A stretch of DNA of 64,000 bases from Halichondria panicea. Its lineage: Eukaryota; Porifera; Demospongiae; Suberitida; Halichondriidae. The translations under genes were made by a program, and so were the position numbers. Under the pieces are notes generated by a model that saw only the letters and a list, made by a program, of their open reading frames with translations, ran no database searches and was not told the DNA's origin. Shown one piece after another: positions 47,455-58,684 of the stretch (position 1 is the first letter of the stretch; each line of letters starts with the position of its first letter). The DNA is taken from NCBI RefSeq assembly GCF_963675165.1, contig NC_087377.1, positions 7,333,122 through 7,397,121 of the forward strand. The letters run 5' to 3'.

Positions 47455-47945
47455 AGTGATGTGAAACAGCTTTTCAACCGGGTCATACAGGGGGGGAAGG
47501 GGGATATCCCCCCCCCCCTTTGAAGTACTAGTTGTATGACTGAGTGTCCATAGCTGGGTATTGAGTTGACCTTTTTTTAGCAAAATTGTCTGGTTACTTT
47601 TCTCATTTCCCCCTCTACTTCAAAATCCTGTATGACACCCTGTTGAGATATTATTGTTTTTAAATTAGTTGTAGTTTGAGTGTTTAACAAGTTTCGTGCC
47701 TGCATTCAGGAATCACTGCCAACATCTGAGCCTTGATTCTTACAATAAATCTAACTGGTTGATTGTTGGGCTTATGCTGATGTGAAATAGCTTTTCAACC
47801 AACCATGCACCACTTAGATTTTGAGATATTATTGTTTTAGTGTAGTTCTGTTTTAGAGTGTTTAATAAGTTCCGTGCCTGCATTCAGGATATAGGATCAC
47901 TGCCAACATCTGAGCCTTGATACTTACAATAAATCTATACTTGTA
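47455..47945 (+). repeat. Local tandem duplication
   Basis: tgtgaaacagcttttcaacc...attattgttttt...gtgcctgcattcagga...catctgagccttgattcttac occurs at 47459-47755 (with the MITE) and 47780-47935 (without). Confidence 0.8.
47480..47642. mobile_element. hAT-related MITE, about 163 bp
   Basis: Left end ggtcatacagggggggaaggg and right end cctgtatgacaccctg match the terminus of the hAT copy at 2591-2605. It interrupts one member of a local duplication: the other member (about 47780-47945) reads through the same flanks, cttttcaacc...ttgagatatt, without it. Confidence 0.75.
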
Positions 47946-47959
47946 AAATTCTAGCTACT

Positions 47960-48762
47960 AGCCAGCAACAAATTGCAGCCACGTGAGCTGAACCGAGTGT
48001 TGTATATACCTCCTCTGCGGGCCAATAAACAGCTTGTGGCACTCATAGCCATGTAATAACTATTACATATAGTGTAAGCTTGCTTGTGCATTCAGTGTTT
48101 AGATACTGATTATATTTTGTGTGCATGCATGCACAGAGTGCTTTAACTTATTCCATGCAGGCACCCAGGCTCCACTATATATAATAATGGCTATATATAT
48201 AGTATATGCTGTAAAAGGTGTACGTGTCAATGCACTATTACTGCTTATATGCTGTATTTATACTCTCGTATGCATCCATGGCAGGTTTGTATATAACATT
48301 TTTTTATCTGTACAATGTAAGTGACGTTTGTGAACTGTATGAAAGTAAATTTTGGCACCTGACACTACAAACTAGGCTAGAAGTAGTCTGCAAGAATTTA
48401 ATTAGCTAAAGGTCAATATGGCAAGTGGTTTCAACATTATCTTATTCACAGCCACCTTAACATATTCGAGGCTAAGCTGCCGCCACTTTTTAGGTTAAGC
48501 CACCACTACCAACTAAACACCGCCACCTCTACATTTTGGCACTATATTCACCTCTCAGACACAGTTGTATGATTGTGTACAATGTATCGATTTGAAAAAT
48601 GAAAGTTATGGTGTCGTATATTATTTTGATCTTTACCAGTCCCTATACACCGTGCATAATCATTGTTCATAATAGGTGACTGCATTGTAGCTGTACTAGA
48701 GTCTATACAGTCATACTATAACTAGACTGTATTTTCCTAGATCTATATACTAGTATACTTTG
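47960..48762. other. Spacer upstream of H
   Basis: No gene seen. The last 150 bp resemble the sequence before the signal exon of E (tacactagtttgacatt context). The promoter of H, if any, would lie here. Confidence 0.5.
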
Positions 48763-48950
48763 ATGTGATTACACTAGTTTGACATTCCTTCTGCTTGCAA
48801 TTGCAGGGACATTCACTGTAGCTGTAAAAGGTAAGTTAGCTATGCATGGTCTCTAGGCATTATTTTGCTATTCTGCAATTAGGTCCCAACATCACCTTGT
48901 GTTTGTAATGTTACCATAATTATTCAGAGATTGTGGCTGTAATGATAGTA

Positions 48951-49102
48951 CCGTAAAAACTCGATTTAAAGCGACACTTTTAAATAATTACGTTTTGGCA
49001 AAAGTAAAGTTTTAATGTACACAAAAAATTATATGGTGCTATATGGGCGAAATGTCCAAGTGTCGCTTATTTAGAGGGTCGCCTTAAATCGAGGATTTAC
49101 GG
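48951..49102. mobile_element. M4 MITE abutting an M1 MITE
   Basis: ccgtaaaaactcgatttaaag to ccttaaatcgaggatttacgg, TA at both sides, 152 bp. Its right TA (49103-49104) is also the left TA of an M1 copy at 49105-49345, so one element inserted exactly at the edge of the other. Both lie in intron 1 of H. Confidence 0.8.
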
Positions 49103-49104
49103 TA

Positions 49105-49345
49105 CCGTATAGCGGGAAATATTCATGGGGTGCAAAAATTTCCTGTATAAGTTTACGCGAAAATAAACTGGGAGACTTGATCTCCCACGCACCGGTATTT
49201 CACATGCAAAGCTCTTGGTGGGTGCATGCATGGGTTTCCTGGATTGAAATGCAAATATTAGAACCCATGAACATTAATTTCTGCTGAGGTCTCTAGGGCC
49301 AAAATAATAGCGAAAGTTTACACCAGCAAAATTTTCCCGCTATAC
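49105..49345. mobile_element. M1 MITE in intron 1 of H, reverse orientation
   Basis: ccgtatagcgggaaatattca on the left, attttcccgctatacg on the right. Same site and orientation as the M1 copy in intron 1 of E, so it is inherited with the type II 5' half. Confidence 0.75.
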
Positions 49346-52300
49346 GACAATGGCTCACAATTTGTGGCCAGTGTATATAGATACGTTACAATACCGTCTT
49401 TCTTCTAATTACAGTACCACCCTAATTAAGAAGCGCGCCAGCCACCAATTGAGCGGCAATGGAATTATATTTTGTGGGGCTTATATAATATGTAATTATT
49501 AGAAAGAAATAAAACGGCCTAAAATCAATAATCCCTAAATTATAATTCATACATTTAACTCATTATAACCTTGTTGCACGGCTACTATCACTCTACATTC
49601 TAACGTCCAATTACACTAGCACCACTCCAATAAGTATAAGTGCCAAACTAGCTATTTGTGTGCGCGCCATGCACTGTAAACCACAATTGTGTCGCTGCAA
49701 TTAGAAGAAAAACGATAGATCTAGTTAGACCGTATAATATCAAAATAGATCTATTGTGCCTAAATGGACAACTGAAAGTAACACAGAAATTTGTTTATAA
49801 TTATCATTTTTACACTTAATAAGAAGACTATATTTACCCCTATCTAAGGTAGTAATCATGATGTACAGTATATATAGGCACTTTCTGTCTGCCTAGTACC
49901 TTATAGTCTATAGTGTATATATACTGATCACACAGCCCAACAGTTTACAATTGAGCCTGAGTCAGTGGTATACAAGCCGAGGGATTATTGGCAGAGTTTA
50001 AGTGCCTGTCTCCTGGAGCACTAGCTCACCCTTGGTTCGTGGATGGCATTGAGTCTACAAGCCCTAACACTTCATCTGAAATCAGAGTAGCTGGAGGTAT
50101 TTCAGGTCGTCCCTCAGTGCTGACCATCCCAGCCAGTTTACAGTTCAACAACAGTGTCATTCCGTGTCTCGCAGCTTCAGTGAGTAGTGTAGTGTTCTCA
50201 AGGAATGCAACATTGATAGTTGGTGAGTTGTAGATAATTATTTGTAGAGAGTACACCTATAGACACGGTTGCCTTAATTTAATGAGGCCTTTTTTCAGAG
50301 CGTGTATCTATTGAAGTGGTGAATAGTGAAACCCACCTTGCTGTCTCTGTGACGAATAACTTCACTCTGAATAATGTTACCTATCGTGTGGACATCTCGC
50401 TTACTGCTCTGGGCACCAATGAGATGGTTGCACTTCCTCCTCTAAATGGGGTAACAAATCAAGCACAGTTTAATTTCGGATACCCTAACCACACTGTCTG
50501 TGATATATTCACCTTCATTGTGACTAATTAGTGAGTCAGGAATAGAAGGAAGAGATCCAGTGAACCTGCAGTCCCTGCATGGGTTTTTCCTACGAGTATA
50601 ACAGGTACTGCAGTACATTTTGTATATTGATATTTTGCACTCAGCTCTGTGTTCTTCCACGTACAGGTGATAGCATTGCCCCACTCATCAGCCGGAATGA
50701 AGATGTGTTGATGAAAATTGTGACTTTCATTGATGCGGTAACTGGAACTTCACCATTATAGTATTAATGCTCCATTTTGCAGGTGCCTAACTGCCGCAAC
50801 TTCACTCATTACCGAATAGACTCAGCTGCTTTGCCAAGTCCCATCACTGAGATCATACAATACCCGCTGACTGTGCTGAGTTTCCCTCTTCCCTCTGACA
50901 TAATAACCAATGTCACTGTCACACTTACTGCACTGGGGGGTGGAACTGATATTCCAAAACATAGCAATACGTACGCCATAATAATTATTGGAACAATAAT
51001 TATAATGGCTAATTGTGCATGTTTTATCCTTGTAGGAACAACTGATGTTCAAAATTTGACAGTGAACATTTGCCCTGAAGGAAACTGTATTAGTGTGAGC
51101 ATTGTGTATGTTGAAGGTATACCCTCTCTCCCGGAGCTCTTGTCTGTGTGATACGTATCACTGATGGAGAGTTGGATTTTGGTAGCATAAAAGTAATTAC
51201 CATACCTCATAGCAGGAGTGACAATTTCACAATATTAGCTGTTCCCAGTGGAAACTACAGAGTGATTACGAACGCAATTTTCTGCCGAGAATGCCCATCT
51301 CAATAGCAGCTAACAGCAGGGACATATCTGTTACGGTGTCCTCAGGAGATGGAGGTATTTCTGTACATGTATATATTTATTTATATACATGTATTTCTGA
51401 TTATGTGTTTATATAGTGTCACTTGTCCTATTTATTTTGTATATAGGACAACCTCCCAGTTGTGAAGGCGTTTCTGTCACAAAGTTGCCAAATGGAGATG
51501 CGCAAGTGACTTAATTGTGCTGACTCTGATGTCGTTTGTCTTGTTTTGTTTCAGTCTACCATCAACAATCTCGACAGAATTTTAGTTGCTCTCATTGACT
51601 CATTTGCAAGTTCAACGACCTTCTTTGTCAGTGACACCTTTGCTAATGGCCATGTGATAGTCTACTCTTGGAATAGCTCACAATCCATCTTCGACGGGAA
51701 GGTATCAATCATTAGGCAACTCAATCCACCAACAAGTATAAGCGTATTTGGTAGCTCATTTTCATACTGTTTACTGTGTTGTGTATACACAGGTGCACCT
51801 TCTACTTTGTCTCCTACCGATCCCACACCTGTTACTGGGTCCCAATTTCCATTGCCCGGAGTAATAGCTGGTAAAGCGAATAGTATTAAATGTGTAGCTA
51901 AAATACACCTATATAATTTATAATAGGGATAACTGTGGTGGTGATTCTGCTATTGCTTGTAGTCATTGTTGTTGGAGCAGGCATTGTAATTTGTATTATA
52001 AAAAAAAAGAAAAAAGATGCAGAATGAAGGTAAATAATGTCAATGCACGTTGCTAGATACAAATACATTGACCTTGATAAGCAGTAACTATTTAAGCTCC
52101 CGAGTCAGATGGACAAGTGGATTGGTGCTCAACGTTTCCAGGAATTGAGCAGCCCAATGAAGCTTATGCTCCAGTACTCAAAAAGAACATTGCTTATGAG
52201 CAAATAAAGAAACCACGGAGACAGAGGATTGATAACTCACAAGCCCCGGCAACAATAGAGGGAGAGTATGAGAGCATTGAGCCAGTTCATGAGTACGAGG

Positions 52301-53784
52301 ATGTGCTCCCGAAAACTAATTGATTTTATATCTCAACAGTTTTGACTTTACAAAACTAGATTTAGATGGGCATGGCCCGTCCTCCATTATTAAGTTGCTT
52401 TATTCATTATTTTGTGGTCACAATCTTTTGTAGACAATTGCAAACCATGCAGGTACCGTATAGCGGGGAATTTTTGCCGGGGAAAGTTTTTTTGCTATTT
52501 TGGCTCCAGAGCCATCAGTAGAAATCTCAGTAGAAATGTTCATAGGATCTAATATTCGCGGTTCATTGCCAGGAGACCACACCCACCAATAAGCTTTGCA
52601 TGTGAAATATCGGTGCGTGGGAGTTTATCCTAGTTTTAATTTTCTGCCCTCGAAAAACGAAAACCTTCCACCTCACGAAAATTTCTCGCATATGCATGGA
52701 TAACTAGATAATACACTAATGAATATAGTTCGAACAAATTCGTAGATCGAGGCTAGAAGACTGTATGAGCTTTGACTTCCTATATATACTTAATTCACCA
52801 TGAGATATAATTATGCATGTACTATTAATAATTATTATACACAATACTCCAGCACTTTTAAAGCCTCTCGCCATGTTTTTGCTTTCACTCTGGCATTTGC
52901 TGAGCAGCTGTCATTTGTTGTGAAGTAACTTTTAAGTGCTGCCTTATAGGGAAGTGGGAGATGTTCATGCTTATATTTGTACATGTACTTTTGTACATGT
53001 ACTCAAATGGGAATACATTCACTTTGTTGACACAAGGGTATGAGTACTAAAAGCTAACGTTGTTGTCATACTTGCAATGTTATTGCATACTAAAGTGCAG
53101 TACAGGAATGACCTTATGAGAAGAAGTGCGGCCTTGGATCAAGGCTATACATGTAGTTAATACACTTCAACTGCATCCCATTGAATGCACTTCACAACAA
53201 TAAAATCGCAAAACCTGCTGCACACGATCCTTGCCAGAACGCAAATAGTTAGATTGCAAAAGATCAATTTTTCTGCTGATTTGGCTCATTCGCAAAGGTT
53301 TTTTCACCAGCAAACATTTTAGTAATCGGTATAATTAATATTACCACTGCTTGTCTTTTCATTAGTTGACATAATTATGGCTATTTCTTTGTATCAATTC
53401 CTTTTTTAGTAACGGCAATAAAGCTGTTGTGTACGATGTTTGTTTTTAGTTTGACTAATTTATAGTCGTCCAAACTAAAGATGAATGTTTATACACATTC
53501 TCTATTGAGTGCACTTTTTCTATACATGGTTGTGGTTGTCATAGTAGTTTCGTAAACTGGTCAGCTAGAATGCATTCTTGTATTTGATGATACTGTCAAT
53601 GACAACGTGCAATTACTGGACCGGATGTGATACGGGATTAATTGCTGTACACTCTCCAGTTGCTAATAGTACATCATACGATTATAGTAATAATGGATCA
53701 GCATACAGACAATTTTTACAATAATAATTACATTTTATGACATGGGAGGAGAGTGGGATAACGATAAACGTTCAGTTAACGAGC

Positions 53785-54350
53785 CGAGTCGTCTTGTGAT
53801 AATAAGATTATTACGCCAGTACAACCAATTTTGGATCTAGAGTGAGAGAGTCTAATGAGATAATTATTGGTACCATGCTACTCGTGAATGAGGTTGTGAG
53901 AAACCCAGTTTAATTTGGCAATTTTACTGACGATCGATTTTTTAAAAGTGGCACGTTAGAAAGGTTTTTTGCGGATTTAATTTTCGCGAATAGGAGCCGT
54001 TTTGCAGCAAGCATATGCGATATTAAATTCGTTGGTGTAAGTACATGCATGCTCAGCGAAATCACAAACGTTTATACCCTCGAATAACCTGCTATATATA
54101 TATACAGTATATACATGACACGAAGATTTTGTGAGTATTACGATGAAAGATTTAATTCGGCGCGCCTCAGGTGTGGCTACTCTGCCACTTTAATATTGGT
54201 GGCTACTTTTAACATTAGTAAAATTTGCCAAATTAAACTAGGTTTCTCACAATCTCATTCACGAGTAGCATGGTACCAATAATTATCTCAGGAGACTCTC
54301 ACTCTAGATCCAAAATTGGTTGTACTGACATATTGATCTTACTATCACAA
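53785..54350. repeat. Large inverted repeat with about 130-bp arms
   Basis: The arm at about 53785-53932 (gtcttgtgataataagatt, caaccaattttggatctag, ggtaccatgctactcgtgaat) recurs reverse-complemented at about 54213-54350. The block between the arms contains an M1-like MITE core whose orientation is opposite to that at 13370-13612 in the first spacer, where only the left arm exists. Confidence 0.8.
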
Positions 54351-55220
54351 GACTGCTCTGACAAAGTACTACGCATGATATTTGGTTTCAGTATACGTGA
54401 ATTAAAGAACATGCATATACGAGCCTGGAGGGACCTTGCAGACCAATTATATAATTATAATAGGCTAACTGCAGTGTCAGCAATAATTATCAGCACTGTG
54501 CTCCACAATAATTATACACGACTGTATAGCTCAACTCTTCATCTATTTTAGCCAGACACCTCAGTGTGTTTTCATAACTATGACAATTCTCCTACTATCA
54601 CTGCAACAAACAGATCTTCCCTAGAATAATTGTATTGCTACACACCTTATGCAGATATCACTATCCAAACTGTACACTGCACCTGCCGTGATAAGAGTCC
54701 GGCCTGCAGACACTTTGCCCATGTATAGTGAATGGTAGTAGCTTACCACACGGACAAACACATTGAACAAACACAGAGTCACAAAATGTAGCATTACATT
54801 GTGAGCTTAAAAAGATGGCATATGCAGCAAAACAATGCATGTGCATACAATTAAAGACGACTGCCTTGGAATCACAAACACGCCTTTTTACAAGAGCCAG
54901 AAAATTAATTACGTATAGCAAATAGGTTGTTCAGTCTGAGTTTCATGCCCGGATGGTGGGGCTGTAATGATTTAATCGACAAAATTATATATCACCTCAA
55001 GTCAGTTCCATCCGTGAGAAATGAGGAGAGACAGGTCTAGTCTGGGATAGGGTACCCCGCCGCGCCGGTGTAATCTATAGATCGGCATGCACACAATCTT
55101 GAATTGTATCCAAAGATAATACTAAACAGTGCACCTGGGATATGATGGAGGGTAATACTAAAGGGTGAAGAGGTGGCCTTGTTCCTTTAATTTCCTCTGA
55201 AGCTTCTTTGCAAGACTACG

Positions 55221-55296
55221 ATTGGTAAAGATCACACTAGATCTAGAGCCTATTAGAGTAGACTAGACATCTAGATCTAGTGTGATCTTTACCAAT
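55221..55296. repeat. Hairpin with perfect 27-bp arms, copy 2
   Basis: Arms at 55221-55247 and 55270-55296 are identical to those at 15450-15525, with a loop that differs by a few bases. It lies upstream of the signal exon of I. Confidence 0.9.
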
Positions 55297-56018
55297 CCTA
55301 TAACTTATTGAGGCTGCATGGCTTTAATATAAAAGTAGACTAGATAATATATCTACTGTCGTTCAGTAAAGGTGAGTGATCTGAAGGGGGGTATGGGTGT
55401 AGATTGTGTTGTAGCTGTTGCCATGCATAGATATGGCTAGATCTAGTCTAGACTGATCTATCAGGTATTAAAACTAGACCTATGTACATTGTAGATCTGT
55501 TAGAAATCATATCTATCATAAATCATATCTATGATTAAATCTTCCACATAGCTTCATGCTCTGATGGACAAGAGTTTGACATCTTTCACTTTTCTTTTCA
55601 TGGCAGGGTCATTCATCATAGCTGTAAAAGGTAAGGCTATTATGTTACATCGGCAGTACATTTTAATTTTAATAATACTGCTGCATACAAAATTTAAATG
55701 TTGCCACAATGGATAGATTGTATACCGAGTTTCGAGTGCCTAATTAGTCAATTGGGAACGACATTGTATAAACCTGGATACTATTGGGAATTGCACGTGC
55801 AGCATGCTAATATGTATGCTCCTTAATTGCGAGTCAGATCACTCTTTCGTTTGCAACCGCTATAATTATACATAATTATATATGCAGCCGGAGATTGTGA
55901 CTCATAATTATAGTCCAGCATGCTCCTCTGCATGAGTACCACCACTATTGGCACACTTTTGATCCATTTACAGTTAGTTGCTGCTAGGGTACCTCGGCTT
56001 ACCAGTGTGTGTGTGTGA

Positions 56019-56390
56019 GCCTATATAATAGTTGTAGGCCCGAAGGCCCAAAGCTGTAGTATCCCGAGCGTAGTGAGGGTGCTATACGTATACTAAGGGC
56101 CTGAACTGATTTAGAATAGTGAAGCTAGACTACGTTAACACAAAGAAGACTCTGAAACCAAGAGTTTCTACAAGCCTCAAGCAACGTTAAAGCTTCGCTC
56201 TGGCTAGTCTACATAAAAAAACTTGAAGGCAGTTAATTTCCGTCTCTTGAGAATCATGCATAGCAAAAACTGTAGGCATAATCAGTATAATAGACCTATA
56301 CTTAGAAGACCTCTGACAGCTATTGAGAGGTCTATAAGTAAAATAATGGACCTCTCAGTGACCAATCAGTATTACTACAAGCATTTTCTA
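56019..56390 (+). repeat. Insertion in intron 1 of I, R-type repeat
   Basis: C and D read gcctatactgaattatt; in I about 370 bp lie between cctata and ctgaatt. The insert starts near gttgtaggcccgaaggcccaa and includes gtttctacaagcctcaagcaacg, related to the body of the R1 and R2 repeats. Confidence 0.65.
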
Positions 56391-57239
56391 AACTGAATTA
56401 TTATCTCTCCAGAATCTCAACCCCGAAAAATGTGACCATGTAAATCTGTACATAATAAAATTGTGTGCTGCCAAATTACTGTAATATTGATATCTAGTAA
56501 AAAAGATAGGCTCGTACTATTGATTAACTACAGTAACCCATAACGACGTCTGGTGCTAATATTTTCTCACAGCTCAGTTCACAGCACAGCCAGTGTCAGT
56601 GGAGAGAGCCGAGGGACTGGAGGCAGTGTTCAGTTGTCAGTATCAAGAGGAGGGATTGACTGTTACTTACGAGTGGTTTCTAAACAATTCAATAGTCGGA
56701 GACAGTACAGAAACTGTTAGAACACTTCGACGTACTGGTGAACCAACCACACTGATAATATTGGCCACTCCACAGCACAACAACTCTACTGTGTACTGTG
56801 AGGCTACAATCAGAAATGGCTCTAATCGTCCATTTGAGATTTCATCCACAGCATCTCTAGTTGTTCGTGGTGAGTTAATATCTTGGTTGCCTTGGCATAA
56901 TTAAATTTTGTCCTTCTTTTATTACATTAGAGACGATCCTCACTCCCTTTATTATTGCACCGAATACCATCACTGTGATATGGAATGCTCTACCTCTCAC
57001 TGAGTATTGTGTGGACATCAACACGACAGCTCTGGACTTCACTGAAACAGTTGTTATCGATTCTCTGTGTGGATTAACTAATGAGTACATCTTCATGTAC
57101 TCTGATAACAGTGTGTGTGCCAGATTCACTGTGACTCCTACTGATGGAGAGATGAGGGGAACAACCAGTGAATTATGTACTGGGTTATTTACGAGGGCAG
57201 AAGGTGTGTCTTTACCATAATAGTATTCACATTAGTTGT

Positions 57240-57659
57240 TAGCCTCCTTCACCGGCCTTCAAGCGAAAAGAAGGCCTGCTACTGACTGCTTGCGCATGCG
57301 CGAAATTATTGGATATATTTTCCCGTAAAATTCCCTATAATACTGAATAATACTGAATTTATCACGAAAATATCCTGACAAAGTATTGAAAGTCATACAC
57401 AGAGCTATTATAGCTAGCTAGCTAGAGACAGAGCTGTAGGTTTGTTGTACAGCTATTTTCTTTCTGATAGTGTCAGTAGCAGTAGTATAGTAGACTTTTC
57501 ACCAAGTTAGTATTTGATGGGCGTGGGCTGTCCATATAGGCTCTTGTCAGCTTTCACTCTGTTCAGACGATTGTCATCCACACTGTTGCTGGTTGTGAGT
57601 CTTTTGTTATGCCTCGAGGCGTAGCCGCACGAGGGATACGGTAAAGCTGACTGTGTGTG

Positions 57660-57698
<39 letters not shown>

Positions 57699-58684
57699 GT
57701 GTGTGTGTGTGTATTCCAGCTATAACTGCTCAACGGTTGTAATGTAACGAAAACTAACAGCTTCTATAGGCTTCTAGCCACGTTCTCTTGGATTTTGATT
57801 CGTGGATTAGCAAACTAAAGCTTCTTTCTCGAGTTATGGCTAGTTTGACTCACATTGAAGGCTGTTGCAGTCTCTTCAGAATCTTTCATAGCATCATCTG
57901 TCCGCACAAACTTTCTATTCAACATATGAGTTAGCCTTGCACTAAAGCGCTAGCTTTTTGTTAGCTACAATACTCAGAAAATATCTTTTAAAACAGCTAG
58001 CTAGCAGTAGCCATTTGTGAAATTGATCTCTTTGGACACACCCTTTAATTATTCCTGTGGATGTAATGCGCATGCGCGCTCATTCCCCATGTGTGAGAAA
58101 ATAATATCCCAAGATCCTCCTGGCAGAATCATCTTTGTCTTGAGGGCCTGGTATATAAGCCACAAAACACTACCATATAACAATATAGATAACAATATGC
58201 ATGTACACAGGTCTTTTCTTCTTAGATATTATATACACTGAACTACAGATCCTGGAAGAATCAATTTTCTTCTTTCTTGAGATCCTGGTAAGCCACATAA
58301 TACAACAATAGATGCATGTAAATAAGTCTTTTCTTCTCAGTGACTTTATATAGATAAGCTAACTTTAATACTAATATAACACTCTAATACTTTTAAGCGA
58401 AAGCAAAAACATGGCGAGAGGCATTAGCACAGCGCCAGCTTGAACACTAGTTAACATAGTAGGCTAAGGGTAGCTATCAGAATACTATCAGATGGGCTAG
58501 AAACCTTCAATGGAACCTTCTATCTACTTCCTTTAATCCACTTCCGTTTGTTGTGACGTCACTGTTTTACTGACCATAAACGTTGTTATCCGGATTCGCC
58601 AGATACCGGCGGAAGATTAGCGCATGCGCAAGCAGTCGATACCAGGCCCACTCTTCGAGGAAATGCGGCCTGGGATCGAGGCTA
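57240..58684. mobile_element. 1.4-kb Mutator-like insertion in intron 3 of I, 9-bp target duplication
   Basis: Direct repeats attagttgt (57231-57239 and 58685-58693) flank a segment starting tagcctccttcaccggcc and ending ggcctgggatcgaggcta. The ends pair for about 60 bp, including gactgcttgcgcatgcgc near the inner edge. Most of the interior is an R1 repeat (57607-58455). The intron in C is only 55 bp. No transposase is present, so it is non-autonomous. Confidence 0.85.
57607..58455 (+). repeat. R1 repeat inside the Mutator-like insertion
   Basis: Matches 36681-37545 from the cctcgaggcgtagccg head through the aatgcgcatgcgcgctcatt region to ggcattagcacagcgccagc. The microsatellite (ctgt)n at 57662-57700 is longer than in the other copies. 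Confidence 0.8.

Larger units (their letters stand above)
48763..52323 (+). pseudogene. Receptor H: recombinant type II/type I pseudogene
   Basis: Exon positions follow the family: 48763-48830, 49936-50222, 50299-50604, 50667-50737, 50783-about 50971, 51036-51354, 51447-51735, 51793-51870, 51927-52029, 52085-52323. Lesions are many. The start reads ATG-TGA after a 2-base loss. The Ig exon gains TA after GTGG. The FN3 exon loses CC and stops at TAG. Exon 6 gains TA and loses 13 bases. Exon 7 gains AATT and stops. The membrane exon reaches TGA, and the tail has TAA for CAA. Exons 1-5 are type II (IEPESV, GTTDVQNL); from the middle of exon 6 onward the sequence follows B (SRSDNFTILAVPSGNY, QPPSCEGV). 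The tail has IAYEQI. Confidence 0.88.
52324..55563 (+). repeat. H-I spacer, copy 2 of the segmental duplication
   Basis: Same order of landmarks as 11516-15633. No gene recognised. It lacks the MITE found at 11917-12112 and about 700 bp of the first copy, and contains the large inverted repeat at 53785-54350. Confidence 0.85.

Noticed and set aside
36720-57720. tg/tctg microsatellites as CRISPR-like or regulatory arrays
   Set aside because: They are simple repeats embedded at the same place in each R1 repeat copy.
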